This document shows, in pieces, positions 1-8,409 of a stretch of DNA of 64,000 nucleotides. Position 1 is the first letter of the stretch. Every line of letters starts with the position of its first letter. The notes beneath the pieces are model-generated. The model made no database searches. It had not been told where the DNA came from and saw only the letters and a program-made list of their open reading frames with translations. The DNA is from Tagaea sp965279565 (GTDB lineage Bacteria > Pseudomonadota > Alphaproteobacteria > CACIAM-22H2): NCBI GenBank assembly GCA_965279565.1, contig OZ257249.1:3038001-3102000 (forward strand). The letters run 5' to 3'. The translations under genes and the position numbers were made by a program.

Positions 1-385
1 AGAGACGGGGGCCGACGATGTGGCCGGTCTCGATCGCCGTCTTGATACCCCAATCCGCACCGCCGGTATCGCGGACCGTCGTGAAGCCGCGGTTGAGCAT
101 CGCGGTAAGGCGGGTTGCCGCCCGTGCCGTGACGAGCGTCAGCGGTAGGTTCTCCATGAACCGGATGTTCACTTCGGAATGGATCGCGTGCACGTGGCTG
201 TCGATCAGGCCAGGCATCAGCGTGCGCTTGCCGCAGTCGATGCGGACCGCGTCCTTGGCCTTGATCGGCTTTTCGGACAGTTCCTTGACCTTGTCGTCCT
301 CGATGAGGAGCTGGTAGCCGCCGCGGATCTCGCCGAACGTCGGTTCGAGCAGTGCGAAGTTCGTGAAAAGTGTCTGTGCGCTCAT
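1..385 (-). CDS. Amidohydrolase family protein, C-terminus beyond window (partial)
   Basis: This is the N-terminal part (128 codons visible) of a metal-dependent amidohydrolase; the gene runs off the left edge. It is a close paralogue of the complete gene that follows at 398-1642. Both share the N-terminal beta-sandwich, the CGKRTLMPGLIDSHVHA block (first metal-ligand pair H64 and H66) and the TTVRDTGGADWG segment. The ATG at 385-383 leaves only 12 bases after the neighbour's stop, so the two are almost certainly cotranscribed. The family hydrolyses cyclic amides, N-acyl amino acids or dipeptides; the substrate cannot be read from sequence. It lies at the distal end of a LIV-type importer operon, which suggests that it acts on the imported compound. 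Confidence 0.85.
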   Translation of the reverse strand, partial: MSAQTLFTNFALLEPTFGEIRGGYQLLIEDDKVKELSEKPIKAKDAVRIDCGKRTLMPGLIDSHVHAIHSEVNIRFMENLPLTLVTARAATRLTAMLNRGFTTVRDTGGADWGIKTAIETGHIVGPRL

Positions 386-397
386 GGCGTCGGGATC

Positions 398-1642
398 CTA
401 GTGCAGCGTGTTCTTGTGGAATTTCCCGCCCTTCATGATCGCGGACAGGTGCTTGCCCTGATCCTGGAACAGGGCAAGATTCTTCAACGGGTTGCCGTTC
501 ACGACGATCAGGTCGGCAAAGGCGCCGGGCTTGAGGCAACCGAGCTTGCCTTCCATGCGCAGGAGCTGCGCGCCGATCGTCGTTGCGGAACGGATGATCT
601 CGATCGGCGACACGACCTGCGCGCGGATCGTGAATTCCTGCGACTGTTCGGTCTGCAGCTGGCCCAGCAGGTCGGTCCCGTAGGCGACCGGAACGCCGTG
701 ACGCTTGCAGATTTCGAGCGAGCGGAGCGCGCCGTCGATCACCAGATCGTTCTTGGCAAGCATGTCCGCACTCATCCCGTACTCGGCGGCCCGCTTCTTC
801 ATCTCGAAGTAGGTGACGAGGTTGGCGACAAGGAACATGCCCTTCTGCGCCATCAGCTTGGCCGAGGCGTCGTCGATCAGGTTGCCGTGTTCGATGGTCC
901 GCACGCCGGCCTTGGCGGCACGGGTGATCGCCTCCGGCGTGTAGGCGTGCGCGCAGACATAGCGGCCGAAGGCGTGCGCCTCTTCGACGGCGGCGTGTAC
1001 CTCGTCCATCGAGAACTGGAGGCTGTCGAGCGGATCGTAGGGCGAGGCGACACCGCCCGACATCATGATCTTGATCTGGTCGGCACCCTGCCGCATCTCT
1101 TCGCGCACGGCCCGGCGCACGCCCGACACGCCGTCGGCGACTCCCATCGAGAAGGCGAGGGCGTTGCAGCAGTGGCAGCGCGTGCCCGCATCGGTACGGC
1201 GGCGCCCGTCGCTGTGTCCACCCGTCGGGCCGATCGCCTTGCCGGCAATGAACAGGCGCGGGCCGGGGATCAGTCCCTTGTCGGTCGCTTCCTTCAGGCC
1301 CCAGTCGGCACCGCCCGTATCACGGACCGTCGTGAAGCCGCGGTCGAGCATGCGCTTCAGCAGGTCGGCCGCGCGCGCCGTCATCAGAGTCAGCGGCACG
1401 CTTTCCATGTTGCGGATGACGACTTCCGACAGGACGGCATGCACGTGGCTGTCGATCAGGCCGGGCATCAGTGTACGTTTGCCGCAGTCGACGACGTCGG
1501 CGTTCTTGATCTTGATCGCCTTCGATGAGACTTCCCGGATCTTGTCGTTCTCGACGACCAGCTCGTAGCCGCCCTTCAGGGAACCGGCTTCGGGGTCGAG
1601 CATCTCGAAGTTCTTGAAATGATAGAGCGCCATGGCCTTCAT
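398..1642 (-). CDS. Amidohydrolase family protein (imidazolonepropionase/Xaa-Pro dipeptidase-like)
   Basis: A complete 414-residue member of the amidohydrolase superfamily. The metal-site set is visible: H66-x-H68 in the SHVHA motif, K191 (IKIMMSGGV, the candidate carboxylated bridging lysine), H232 (CAHAYT), H252 (IEHGN) and D324 (YGTD). This arrangement matches the binuclear subgroup that includes prolidase-like and N-acyl amino acid hydrolases. There is no signal peptide, so it is probably cytoplasmic. The stretch around residues 150-162 is rich in Cys/Arg (RCHCC). It sits downstream of the livFGHM-type genes and the GAF protein on the same strand. Hydrolysis of an imported amide or dipeptide is an inference from that position. 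Confidence 0.88.
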   Translation of the reverse strand: MKAMALYHFKNFEMLDPEAGSLKGGYELVVENDKIREVSSKAIKIKNADVVDCGKRTLMPGLIDSHVHAVLSEVVIRNMESVPLTLMTARAADLLKRMLDRGFTTVRDTGGADWGLKEATDKGLIPGPRLFIAGKAIGPTGGHSDGRRRTDAGTRCHCCNALAFSMGVADGVSGVRRAVREEMRQGADQIKIMMSGGVASPYDPLDSLQFSMDEVHAAVEEAHAFGRYVCAHAYTPEAITRAAKAGVRTIEHGNLIDDASAKLMAQKGMFLVANLVTYFEMKKRAAEYGMSADMLAKNDLVIDGALRSLEICKRHGVPVAYGTDLLGQLQTEQSQEFTIRAQVVSPIEIIRSATTIGAQLLRMEGKLGCLKPGAFADLIVVNGNPLKNLALFQDQGKHLSAIMKGGKFHKNTLH

Positions 1643-1715
1643 CGTCCCCGGTTGCAGCCTGTCTGCTGTCGAATGTTAACTTTCCGACCCGCCACGTCAA
1701 TATCTGCCTGTGTCG

Positions 1716-2222
1716 TCAGGCCTTTATCTCCTGAAGCAGGCTGGGTACCAGCAGGCCGGCGAGGATCTTGGCGTTGCGGGTCTCGGTCTCGCCGTACATG
1801 CCTTCCTCGCCGCAGAAATTGAGCGAACCGAGACGCTTGCCGGCATGGCGGATCGGGGAGTTGAGGATGGCGGTGATGCCGAGCGAGAAGATGAGTTCGT
1901 GGTCGAAGAACGTCTCCTTCACGGCGGCGCGGTCCGGGGCCAGAAATACCTCGCCGGACTCCATCTGCTGATGGCTCTTGGTGATCTTGGAAAGCGGCTT
2001 CTTGCCGCCGAGCGGATAGGCCGTCTCGTTGCTCGAATGCACGCGCTCGACGACTTGCTCCGCCTCGTTGTACTTGAGCGTCGTCAGCAGGACCCAGCCG
2101 CATGTCTCGGCCGCGATCTTCTCGACAGCCTTGTAGACGATCTGGCGGTCCGCTTTCTCGTTCGTCAGGGCCACAACTGTCGCGACGTCCTGCAGTGTCA
2201 GTTCCCGGAACTTCTTCGTCAT
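1716..2222 (-). CDS. GAF-domain protein
   Basis: A 168-residue protein that is essentially one GAF domain: an N-terminal helix, then a mixed alpha/beta core (FSLGITAILNSPIRHAGKRL and the FCGEEGMY segment are typical of the central sheet). GAF domains bind small molecules, and stand-alone versions in catabolic operons are usually of unknown role. It begins 11 bases after the livM stop and precedes the amidohydrolases on the same strand, so it belongs to the importer operon. A role as ligand sensor or as a small-molecule-binding accessory is possible. I see no catalytic motif and no output domain. Confidence 0.75.
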   Translation of the reverse strand: MTKKFRELTLQDVATVVALTNEKADRQIVYKAVEKIAAETCGWVLLTTLKYNEAEQVVERVHSSNETAYPLGGKKPLSKITKSHQQMESGEVFLAPDRAAVKETFFDHELIFSLGITAILNSPIRHAGKRLGSLNFCGEEGMYGETETRNAKILAGLLVPSLLQEIKA

Positions 2223-2233
2223 CTCGGCTGCTT

Positions 2234-3169
2234 TCAGGGCTTGAGGGGCGGCAAGGCCCGGGTCGGATCGGGAAGCGGAATTTCTCCGATCTTCTCGGGA
2301 ATGAGGCCGCGCGCGCGTATCCGGAGGATAAGCAACAGTGCGACAGCAATGAGAATTTCGCGCAAGGCCGCACCCTGCACGGCGGAAAGCTCGGGAACAT
2401 ACGGAATGACGAAGCGGGTCGATTCGAGGAAAAACACGACCAGCACCGCACCGACCACGGCGCCGATATTGTTTCCAAGCCCGCCCGAAAGCAGCGACAG
2501 CTTGATGTAGAGTGTCAGCAGAGGCGCGAACAGGTCCGGCGCGATGTAGCTGGTGAAGTGTCCATAGAGTGCACCGGACAGGCCGAGTGCCGCCGTGCCG
2601 ACGGCGAACGCCTTTACCTTGAACATGACGACGTTCTTACCCGCGACCTGAACGACCTGCTCGTCCTCGCGGATTCCGCGCAGCACGCGTCCGAAGGGCG
2701 AGCGCGTCAATCTCTGCAGCAGCATGAAGAGGAGCGCGACGGCGACGACGACGATCACAAGAAACTGCAGATTGAAAGCGTGCGGTCCGAGCGCCTGCCG
2801 GAATGGCCCGGGGATGCCAGACAGCCCATCCGTCCCGTTCGCGATCCAGAGTTCGTTCGACATGATGATGCGCATCGTTTCGGCGAAACCGAGGGTGACG
2901 ATGGCCAGATAGTCGCCCCGGAGACGGACGGTGATCAGCGCCACGAAAACGCCGAACACGGACGCCACGAGTGTTCCCGCGGCGATCCCAACGAGGATCG
3001 GCCAGCCGAACTTCAGCGTCAGGATCCCGGACGTGTAGGCGCCAACCGCGAAGAACCCGACGAGACCGAGATTGATCAGGCCGGCCATGCCCCAGATGAC
3101 ATTCATGCCGAGCGCCATCAGCGCGTAGATCCCGGCGGTAACGCCCATTGCGACGAGATAATGCTCCAT
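2234..3169 (-). CDS. livM: Branched-chain amino acid/amide ABC transporter permease, LivM type
   Basis: A 311-residue inner-membrane permease of the LIV-I family with about eight to ten hydrophobic segments. The central GDYLAIVTLGFAE motif and the later ALFGHFTSYI-like segment (here ALYGHFTSYIAP) are family hallmarks. It forms the translocation pore with the LivH homologue encoded 11 bases upstream. LivM usually has about 300-420 residues, so the length is normal. The symbol names the family; the substrate may be an amide or urea derivative rather than leucine, given the linked amidohydrolases. Confidence 0.9.
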   Translation of the reverse strand: MEHYLVAMGVTAGIYALMALGMNVIWGMAGLINLGLVGFFAVGAYTSGILTLKFGWPILVGIAAGTLVASVFGVFVALITVRLRGDYLAIVTLGFAETMRIIMSNELWIANGTDGLSGIPGPFRQALGPHAFNLQFLVIVVVAVALLFMLLQRLTRSPFGRVLRGIREDEQVVQVAGKNVVMFKVKAFAVGTAALGLSGALYGHFTSYIAPDLFAPLLTLYIKLSLLSGGLGNNIGAVVGAVLVVFFLESTRFVIPYVPELSAVQGAALREILIAVALLLILRIRARGLIPEKIGEIPLPDPTRALPPLKP

Positions 3170-3180
3170 GTCCCGTCTCC

Positions 3181-4041
3181 TCAGTAGGCGCGCTGGCCGA
3201 GGATGCCGCGCGGCCGGAATGTCAGCACGAGCAGAATCGCGATGAACCCGACGGCCGTGCGGTAGGCCGGGGTCAGAACCAGCAGGCTCAGTTCTTCGCC
3301 GACGCCGATCACCAGCGCGCCGATCACCGCACCCGGGATGCTTCCCAGTCCGCCCACCACGGCGGCGGCGAAGACCGACAGGATCGTGCGGAAGCCGACC
3401 AGCGGATCGATCGTCGTATCAAGCCCGCTCAGCATGCCGCCGAGGCCGGCCAAGCCCATGGCGATGAACGAGACGAGCCGGGCGACCATGTCGGAATTGA
3501 TCCCCTTGATGGATGCGAGCATGGGATTGTCGGCGACGGCGCGCATCGCCTTGCCCGTCCGGGTCAGCGACAGGAACGCGAACAGCATTGCCACCACGAC
3601 GATCGCTATCAGCAGGTTCTCGAACTGCTGCGGGCTGACGCGCAGGCCGGATATGACCCAGTCCCGGCGGAGCGGCAGGTCGTAGCCGCGCATCTGGTTC
3701 CCGAAGCCGAAGCGGACGAAATTCTCGAGCGCGATCGTCAGCGCGATCGAACCGATCGCGGTCGTGACGAAGCCGCTGGCGCGCAATGGCCGGAGGACGA
3801 ACTCGTCCGACATCCAGCCGATAATCCCGGCGACGACGAATGCGGCCGCGAGAGCTGGCACGATCGGCAGGCCGAAAGTCGTGTTCGCGATGAAGCCGGC
3901 GAAAGCGCCGATCGTCATGTGCGATGCGAGCGCGAAGTTCGTGAAGCGCAGGACCGCGAAGATGGCGGTCAGCCCGATCGCCGGAATCGCGAGGACTGTG
4001 CCGGCCATTAGGCCGTTCAGGATGAGTTGGAGAACTTCCAT
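3181..4041 (-). CDS. livH: Branched-chain amino acid/amide ABC transporter permease, LivH type
   Basis: A 286-residue LivH-type permease. The N-terminal LNGLMAGTVLAIPAIGLT segment, the DMVARLVSFIAMGLAGLGG loop and the GGLGSIPGAVIGAL motif near the C-terminus are characteristic of LIV permeases. The loop lies where the coupling helix meets the ATPases. It is transcribed after the binding-protein gene; a strong stem-loop at 4073-4103 separates the two and probably sets their relative expression. It pairs with the downstream LivM homologue. Confidence 0.9.
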   Translation of the reverse strand: MEVLQLILNGLMAGTVLAIPAIGLTAIFAVLRFTNFALASHMTIGAFAGFIANTTFGLPIVPALAAAFVVAGIIGWMSDEFVLRPLRASGFVTTAIGSIALTIALENFVRFGFGNQMRGYDLPLRRDWVISGLRVSPQQFENLLIAIVVVAMLFAFLSLTRTGKAMRAVADNPMLASIKGINSDMVARLVSFIAMGLAGLGGMLSGLDTTIDPLVGFRTILSVFAAAVVGGLGSIPGAVIGALVIGVGEELSLLVLTPAYRTAVGFIAILLVLTFRPRGILGQRAY

Positions 4042-4072
4042 GCGCTGACTGGCGACCTTTCGCGGAAATCGG

Positions 4073-4103
4073 AAGGGCGGCGACCGGTTTGGTCGCCGCC
4101 CTT
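4073..4103 (-). promoter_or_regulatory. Intercistronic stem-loop between binding protein and livH
   Basis: A perfect inverted repeat with 13-bp arms (AAGGGCGGCGACC at 4073-4085, its complement at 4091-4103) and a 5-base loop. It begins 5 bases after the binding-protein stop codon. No T-run follows it on the transcribed strand, so it is not a classical terminator. Such hairpins after binding-protein genes are known to protect the upstream mRNA and lower expression of the downstream permease genes. I infer that role here. Confidence 0.7.
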
Positions 4104-4108
4104 GTTCA

Positions 4109-5308
4109 TCAGACGAGTTTCAGGAACTCGAGTTTGCCCTTCGCCACCTTCATGTAGCGGAAGCGGCAACCGCTGATATCGCCGATGTCCGTGAAGTCGC
4201 ACGGACCCGACGCACCTTCGTAGTTGATCTCCTTGCCGGCCGCGATCGCCTTCAGGCCGTCGATCGCGGTGTAGACCTTCTCGCCGCCACCCTGGCAGAT
4301 CTTGCGCACATTCTCCTTGAGTGCAACGCCGGTTGCTTCCTTTGCCTTGGCGATCGTCAGCACGGCGAGCGACGCCCAGTCGGTTGCCTGCGCTTCGTAG
4401 CCGTCTATCTCTTTGAGGCCGAGGCGTTCGCATGCACTGCGATATGCCGTGCTTTCGATGTCGGCCGAAGGCTGGCCTGTCATCACGCCCTCCGAAACCT
4501 CGGGCGGCATCGTGTCGAGCGTGGCTTGCGGAATCGCGTAGGACTGGCAGAATTTTCCGAGATTGATGTTGGCTCGGTAGAGATCGCGAAGAAGAACAAC
4601 CGTGTCCGGCGCGTAGCCGTTCAGGTAGAGGAAGTCTGGGTTCGAGCGCATTGCCTGGTCGATCTCCGAGCGGTAGGTCGTCTTGTCCTTTTCGTAGATC
4701 ACATGCGTGACGACCGACCCGCCCTTGGCCTTGAGCAGCGTGTCGAGATGCTCCTTCGTCGGCAAGGCGAACGGCGCCTGGATGCCAATGACGGCGACCC
4801 GCTTGCTGCCGAGGCTGGCGACGAACTCGCCGTGCGCAGTCGCCTGAAGCTTGCTGTTCGGCTGCGTGCGGATCAGGAAACCTTGGTGCGGGAGGAGCGT
4901 GATCGTATCGGCACCGGAGACCGTCATCAGGAACGTCTTGGATTCCCAGCAGACCGGCGCCACCGCGGCGGTCACTGCCGACGCCCAGGTTCCCATGATG
5001 ACGGGAACCTTGTTCACCTCGATGAGCTTGCGCGCTGCACGAACCGCCGCTTCGGGGTTCGTCTGGTCGTCTTCGACGACCGTCTCGATCCGCCGCCCGA
5101 GTAGGCCGCCCGCCTTGTTGACCTCGTCGAACACCGCCTGCATCGCCTTCAGCATGCGAGGGCCATCGTTGCCGCCAGCGCCTGTAAGGGGCGTGAGGAT
5201 GCCGATCCGCAGCGGTTCCGCCTGGGCGTACGCGCGGACAGGAAGCGTACCGACGGCCGCCGTCGCGGCAGCCATTTTCAGGACTTTTCTCCGGTTCATG
5301 CCCTTCAT
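4109..5308 (-). CDS. LIV-type ABC transporter substrate-binding protein
   Basis: A 399-residue periplasmic binding protein (Peripla_BP_6/LivK class). It starts with an export signal with a twin-arginine-like NRRKVLKMA core and an AYAQ-A cleavage region. It continues with the family opening LRIGILTPLTGAGG and later shows AVAPVCWESKTFLMT and DFLYLNGYAPDTV. I chose the ATG at 5308 because GGAGAG precedes it; the ATG at 5299 is a second possibility. The gene sits between the ATPase and permease genes of the same importer. The ligand cannot be read with confidence; close homologues carry branched-chain amino acids, amides or aromatic acids. Confidence 0.88.
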   Translation of the reverse strand: MKGMNRRKVLKMAAATAAVGTLPVRAYAQAEPLRIGILTPLTGAGGNDGPRMLKAMQAVFDEVNKAGGLLGRRIETVVEDDQTNPEAAVRAARKLIEVNKVPVIMGTWASAVTAAVAPVCWESKTFLMTVSGADTITLLPHQGFLIRTQPNSKLQATAHGEFVASLGSKRVAVIGIQAPFALPTKEHLDTLLKAKGGSVVTHVIYEKDKTTYRSEIDQAMRSNPDFLYLNGYAPDTVVLLRDLYRANINLGKFCQSYAIPQATLDTMPPEVSEGVMTGQPSADIESTAYRSACERLGLKEIDGYEAQATDWASLAVLTIAKAKEATGVALKENVRKICQGGGEKVYTAIDGLKAIAAGKEINYEGASGPCDFTDIGDISGCRFRYMKVAKGKLEFLKLV

Positions 5309-5355
5309 TCTTCTCTCCATCCGTTCGGATTTTCGCTGTATTCCTGTTCGCGCTC

Positions 5356-6063
5356 TCAGCCGCCGAGAAAGATGCGCTGGATTTCCGGGTTTGCCGCCAG
5401 TGCTGCCGCGTCCCCGGTCCGGCTGTTGCGTCCGTCGACCAGAATGTACGCCTTGCTCGAGATCGCCAAGGCCTCGCTCGCGTTCTGCTCGACCATCCCG
5501 ATCGAAAGCCCTTCGCGGTTGATCTCGACGATGGCGTCGAAAAGCTTCTCGGCTGCAAGTGGGGAAAGTCCAGCCGACGGTTCGTCCAGCATGAGCACGC
5601 TTGGTTCGACCATGAGGGCCATCGCCATCGCGAGGATCTGCCGTTCGCCGCCCGAGAGTGTCCGTGCGGCATGGCGCTGCTTGGTGCCGAGGACCGGGAA
5701 GCGCTCCATTGCTCGGACAATGCGCTTCGGAACGGCGCCAGGATCGATATAGCCGCCCATCTCGAGATTTTCGCGCACGCTCATCGACGGGAAAATGTTG
5801 TGCTCCTGTGGCACGTAGGCGAGGCCGGCACGCGCGATTTCGCGGGGCAGCCGTCCGGTGATGTCGTTGCCGTCGAGCAGTACGGTTCCGGATTTCGGGC
5901 GCAGCAAACCCGAGATCGTCTTCAGCAGTGTGGATTTTCCTGCACCGTTCGGACCGATGATGCAGACGATTTCGCCCCGGCCGACTGAAAAATCGACACC
6001 CTTGAGAATCTCGTCGGCCGCCCCGTATCCGGCGACGATGCTGCGTGCGGACAGTTCGGCCAT
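5356..6063 (-). CDS. livF: LIV-type ABC transporter ATP-binding protein, LivF type
   Basis: A 235-residue ATPase subunit. Walker A is IGPNGAGKST, the signature is LSGGERQ, and Walker B is VLMLDEPSAG followed by the LSPLAAEKLFD segment typical of LivF. Its start overlaps the last base of the livG homologue's stop codon, giving translational coupling. It forms the nucleotide-binding heterodimer with LivG and energises uptake through LivH/LivM. Confidence 0.92.
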   Translation of the reverse strand: MAELSARSIVAGYGAADEILKGVDFSVGRGEIVCIIGPNGAGKSTLLKTISGLLRPKSGTVLLDGNDITGRLPREIARAGLAYVPQEHNIFPSMSVRENLEMGGYIDPGAVPKRIVRAMERFPVLGTKQRHAARTLSGGERQILAMAMALMVEPSVLMLDEPSAGLSPLAAEKLFDAIVEINREGLSIGMVEQNASEALAISSKAYILVDGRNSRTGDAAALAANPEIQRIFLGG

Positions 6064-6836
6064 CAGCCCGCACTCTTCCAGCGGCGACCCATATACGCCT
6101 GCTGGACCTGGGTATTGTTCGCAATGTCCTCGAAATGGCCATCGGCAAGATGCCGGCCTTCGGCCATGACGATCACGTGGTCGCAGAGCCGCGAGATCAT
6201 GTCCATGTGATGCTCGATGAGCAGGATGGGGAGGCCGTCGCGCGCCAGCGAAATGAGATGCTCGCCGATCTCCCGCGCCAAAGTCGGATTGACACCGGCG
6301 ACCGGTTCGTCGAGCAGGATCATCTTCGGCTGGGCCATCAGCGCGCGCCCGATCTCGAGAAGCTTCTTTTGCCCGCCGGACAGGTCCGATGCCGGATTCC
6401 GGATCACGCGCATCAGGTTCAATCGCTCCGCGATCGCCATCGCCCGGTCGACCAGCGCCCTTTCGCGGGCGACGCTTGCTGGCGTGCGAACTAGCGCATG
6501 CCAGATGCTTTCGCCTGGCTGGTCCGCGCCGTAGAGCATCAGGTTGTCGAGAACCGACATGCGTTGGAGTCCCCGCGCGATCTGGAACGTGCGCACGAGG
6601 CCGGCATTGGTGATCTGGTCGGGCCGCTTGCCGGCGATATCGGCGCCGTCGAATACGATCCGCCCGCCGTCGGGCGGGATGACACCGGAAATACAGTTGA
6701 ACAACGTCGTCTTGCCGGCGCCGTTGGGCCCGATCAGGCCGGTAATGCCCGACCCGGCGACGGACAGGGATACGCCGTTCAGCGCGTTGACGCCGTAGAA
6801 ACTGCGCGTGACGTTCTCGATTTCCAGCAACGCCAT
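6063..6836 (-). CDS. livG: LIV-type ABC transporter ATP-binding protein, LivG type
   Basis: A 257-residue ATPase. It shows Walker A GPNGAGKTTLFN, the signature LSGGQKKLLEIGRAL and Walker B ILLDEPVAGVNP, with the LivG-specific extended region before the signature and the C-terminal VQQAYMG ending. The reading frame is open further upstream, but I set the start at the ATG 6836, where the family's MALLEIENV opening begins. It is the first gene of the importer operon; only the D-2-hydroxyacid dehydrogenase lies upstream on the same strand, 83 bases away. Confidence 0.9.
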   Translation of the reverse strand: MALLEIENVTRSFYGVNALNGVSLSVAGSGITGLIGPNGAGKTTLFNCISGVIPPDGGRIVFDGADIAGKRPDQITNAGLVRTFQIARGLQRMSVLDNLMLYGADQPGESIWHALVRTPASVARERALVDRAMAIAERLNLMRVIRNPASDLSGGQKKLLEIGRALMAQPKMILLDEPVAGVNPTLAREIGEHLISLARDGLPILLIEHHMDMISRLCDHVIVMAEGRHLADGHFEDIANNTQVQQAYMGRRWKSAG

Positions 6837-6919
6837 GGTACGGCTACTTCCGACGGCCCAGCGACATCGCGCGAGCATTGCATGGTTCAGGCCAAGGTAC
6901 TAGGGGTCCGGATACCCCG

Positions 6920-7918
6920 TCAGCGTCCGGCAAGGACTGCCGGATTCACGACGTGGACTGGCCGTTTCCCGAGCGAGAAGTCGACGATGCTCTTCAGGCC
7001 GGTCGAGGCCATGTCGTGAAAACATTCGTCGGTCCAGCCGAGCGCATGCGGGGCGAGTATCACGTTTTTCAGGCCCTTCAGCGGATTGTCGGTCGCGATC
7101 GGTTCCCGCTCGAAGACGTCGAGGCCGGCACCGGCGATGCGCCCGGCCTGCAACGCGGCGATCAGCGCCGGTTCGTCGACGACCGGGCCGCGCGCGATGT
7201 TTACGAAGAACGCCGTCGGCTTCATCAGGGCCAGCTTCGTCGCGTTGACGAGATGGCGCGTCTCTTCGTTGAGCAGGCAGCAGCAGACGACGATGTCGCT
7301 TTCGGCCATCACGGTCTCGATCGGCGCGAGCGAGCCTCCCAGGCCAGCGACGCGCGCCGCATCGCCATGCGGATCGGCAGCAATCATCCGGCGAAAGAAC
7401 GGGCGGGCCAGCCCCATGATCTCCTGCCCGATGCCGCCGGCCCCGATCAGGCCGAGCGTGCGTGTCGTCAACCCCACACCCATGTGGCTCGTCCGGTCGA
7501 GCCAACGGTCTTCCCGGACGAGCATATCCTTGATGATGAGACGCGATGTAAGCGCGAAGATCAGCGTGAGTGCGGCGACCGCCATCGGTCGACGGATCGC
7601 GATCGGCGTATTGGTGAGCACGACGCCAAATTCGACGGTCGCCGGAACGTCGACGGAATCGTAGCCGACGCCATGCCGGGCAAGGATCTTCACACGCCGG
7701 TCGGCGCGCGACAGCGACGCCCGGGTGACCTTCGGCGAACTGATATAGATGCCGTCGTAGCGGCTGGCCATATCGGGCGTGAGTTCCGAAATCCGCTCCG
7801 GTAGGTACTCCCACTCCAGGTCCGGATTCTCCTTCATTACTTCGAGAGCCGCACGGCCGAAGCTGGGCTCGCCTCTGGCGTCGAGCACGTCGCGGGAAAT
7901 ACCGACCTTGAATTTCAT
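6920..7918 (-). CDS. D-isomer-specific 2-hydroxyacid dehydrogenase
   Basis: A 332-residue NAD(P)-dependent 2-hydroxyacid dehydrogenase. The catalytic domain is split around the Rossmann fold, whose LIGAGGIGQEIMG is the nucleotide-binding glycine motif. NIARGPVVDEPAL is the conserved arginine segment, DVFEREP carries the acidic residue and HALGWT carries the catalytic histidine. The ATG at 7918 is preceded by GAAGG at good spacing, so upstream in-frame starts are rejected. It interconverts a 2-oxo acid and a D-2-hydroxy acid; members act on glyoxylate, hydroxypyruvate or phosphoglycerate. The close spacing to the LIV operon suggests a role in processing the imported compound. Confidence 0.88.
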   Translation of the reverse strand: MKFKVGISRDVLDARGEPSFGRAALEVMKENPDLEWEYLPERISELTPDMASRYDGIYISSPKVTRASLSRADRRVKILARHGVGYDSVDVPATVEFGVVLTNTPIAIRRPMAVAALTLIFALTSRLIIKDMLVREDRWLDRTSHMGVGLTTRTLGLIGAGGIGQEIMGLARPFFRRMIAADPHGDAARVAGLGGSLAPIETVMAESDIVVCCCLLNEETRHLVNATKLALMKPTAFFVNIARGPVVDEPALIAALQAGRIAGAGLDVFEREPIATDNPLKGLKNVILAPHALGWTDECFHDMASTGLKSIVDFSLGKRPVHVVNPAVLAGR

Positions 7919-8036
7919 GGCTGCCTTCTCGTGTGGGCGGATACTAGACCGCATGATAGCCGTATCCGCGGATGTCGCCAGCCCGTTGTAACTGAAGGAT
8001 ATTGAGCGGGGCGGGCCGGAATGCGAGGATGCAGGA

Positions 8037-8339
8037 ATGGATATCCGGACCTTCAAGGCTTCTATTGCGCAAAAGGCGCCGCCAGACGGTCTTTCGCGAC
8101 CGCTTCAGGCACTCTGGCATGCCGCCAAGGGCAACTGGGACGCCGCGCATGCTCTTGTCCAGATGGACGAGGGCGAACCGGCGCACGACTGGGTCCATGC
8201 CTGTCTGCATCGGATCGAGGGCGATCTTGGCAATGCCGGATACTGGTATCGCCGGGCCAAGAAACCGTCCGCGACCGGACCGTGCGATGCCGAAGTCATG
8301 ATGATCGCCGAAGCACTGCTCGCAGACGGTGCGCAATAG
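8037..8339 (+). CDS. Small conserved hypothetical protein
   Basis: A 100-residue soluble protein without signal or membrane segment. It is rich in Trp/Ala/His in segments such as LWHAAKGNWDAAHALVQ and GDLGNAGYWYRRA, which read like a pair of helical hairpins of tetratricopeptide type. I recall similar unnamed proteins in alphaproteobacteria, but no function. It is divergent from the 2-hydroxyacid dehydrogenase; the 118-base gap must hold both promoters and contains the 10-bp palindrome ATCCGCGGAT. AGGA lies close before the ATG. Confidence 0.7.
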   Translation: MDIRTFKASIAQKAPPDGLSRPLQALWHAAKGNWDAAHALVQMDEGEPAHDWVHACLHRIEGDLGNAGYWYRRAKKPSATGPCDAEVMMIAEALLADGAQ

Positions 8340-8409
8340 CCATCTGGCGTTCCGCTTGCAGGGCGGATGCTGGATAGGAAATGCTGTCGTCGCAAGGGAT
8401 AGGTGGAAA

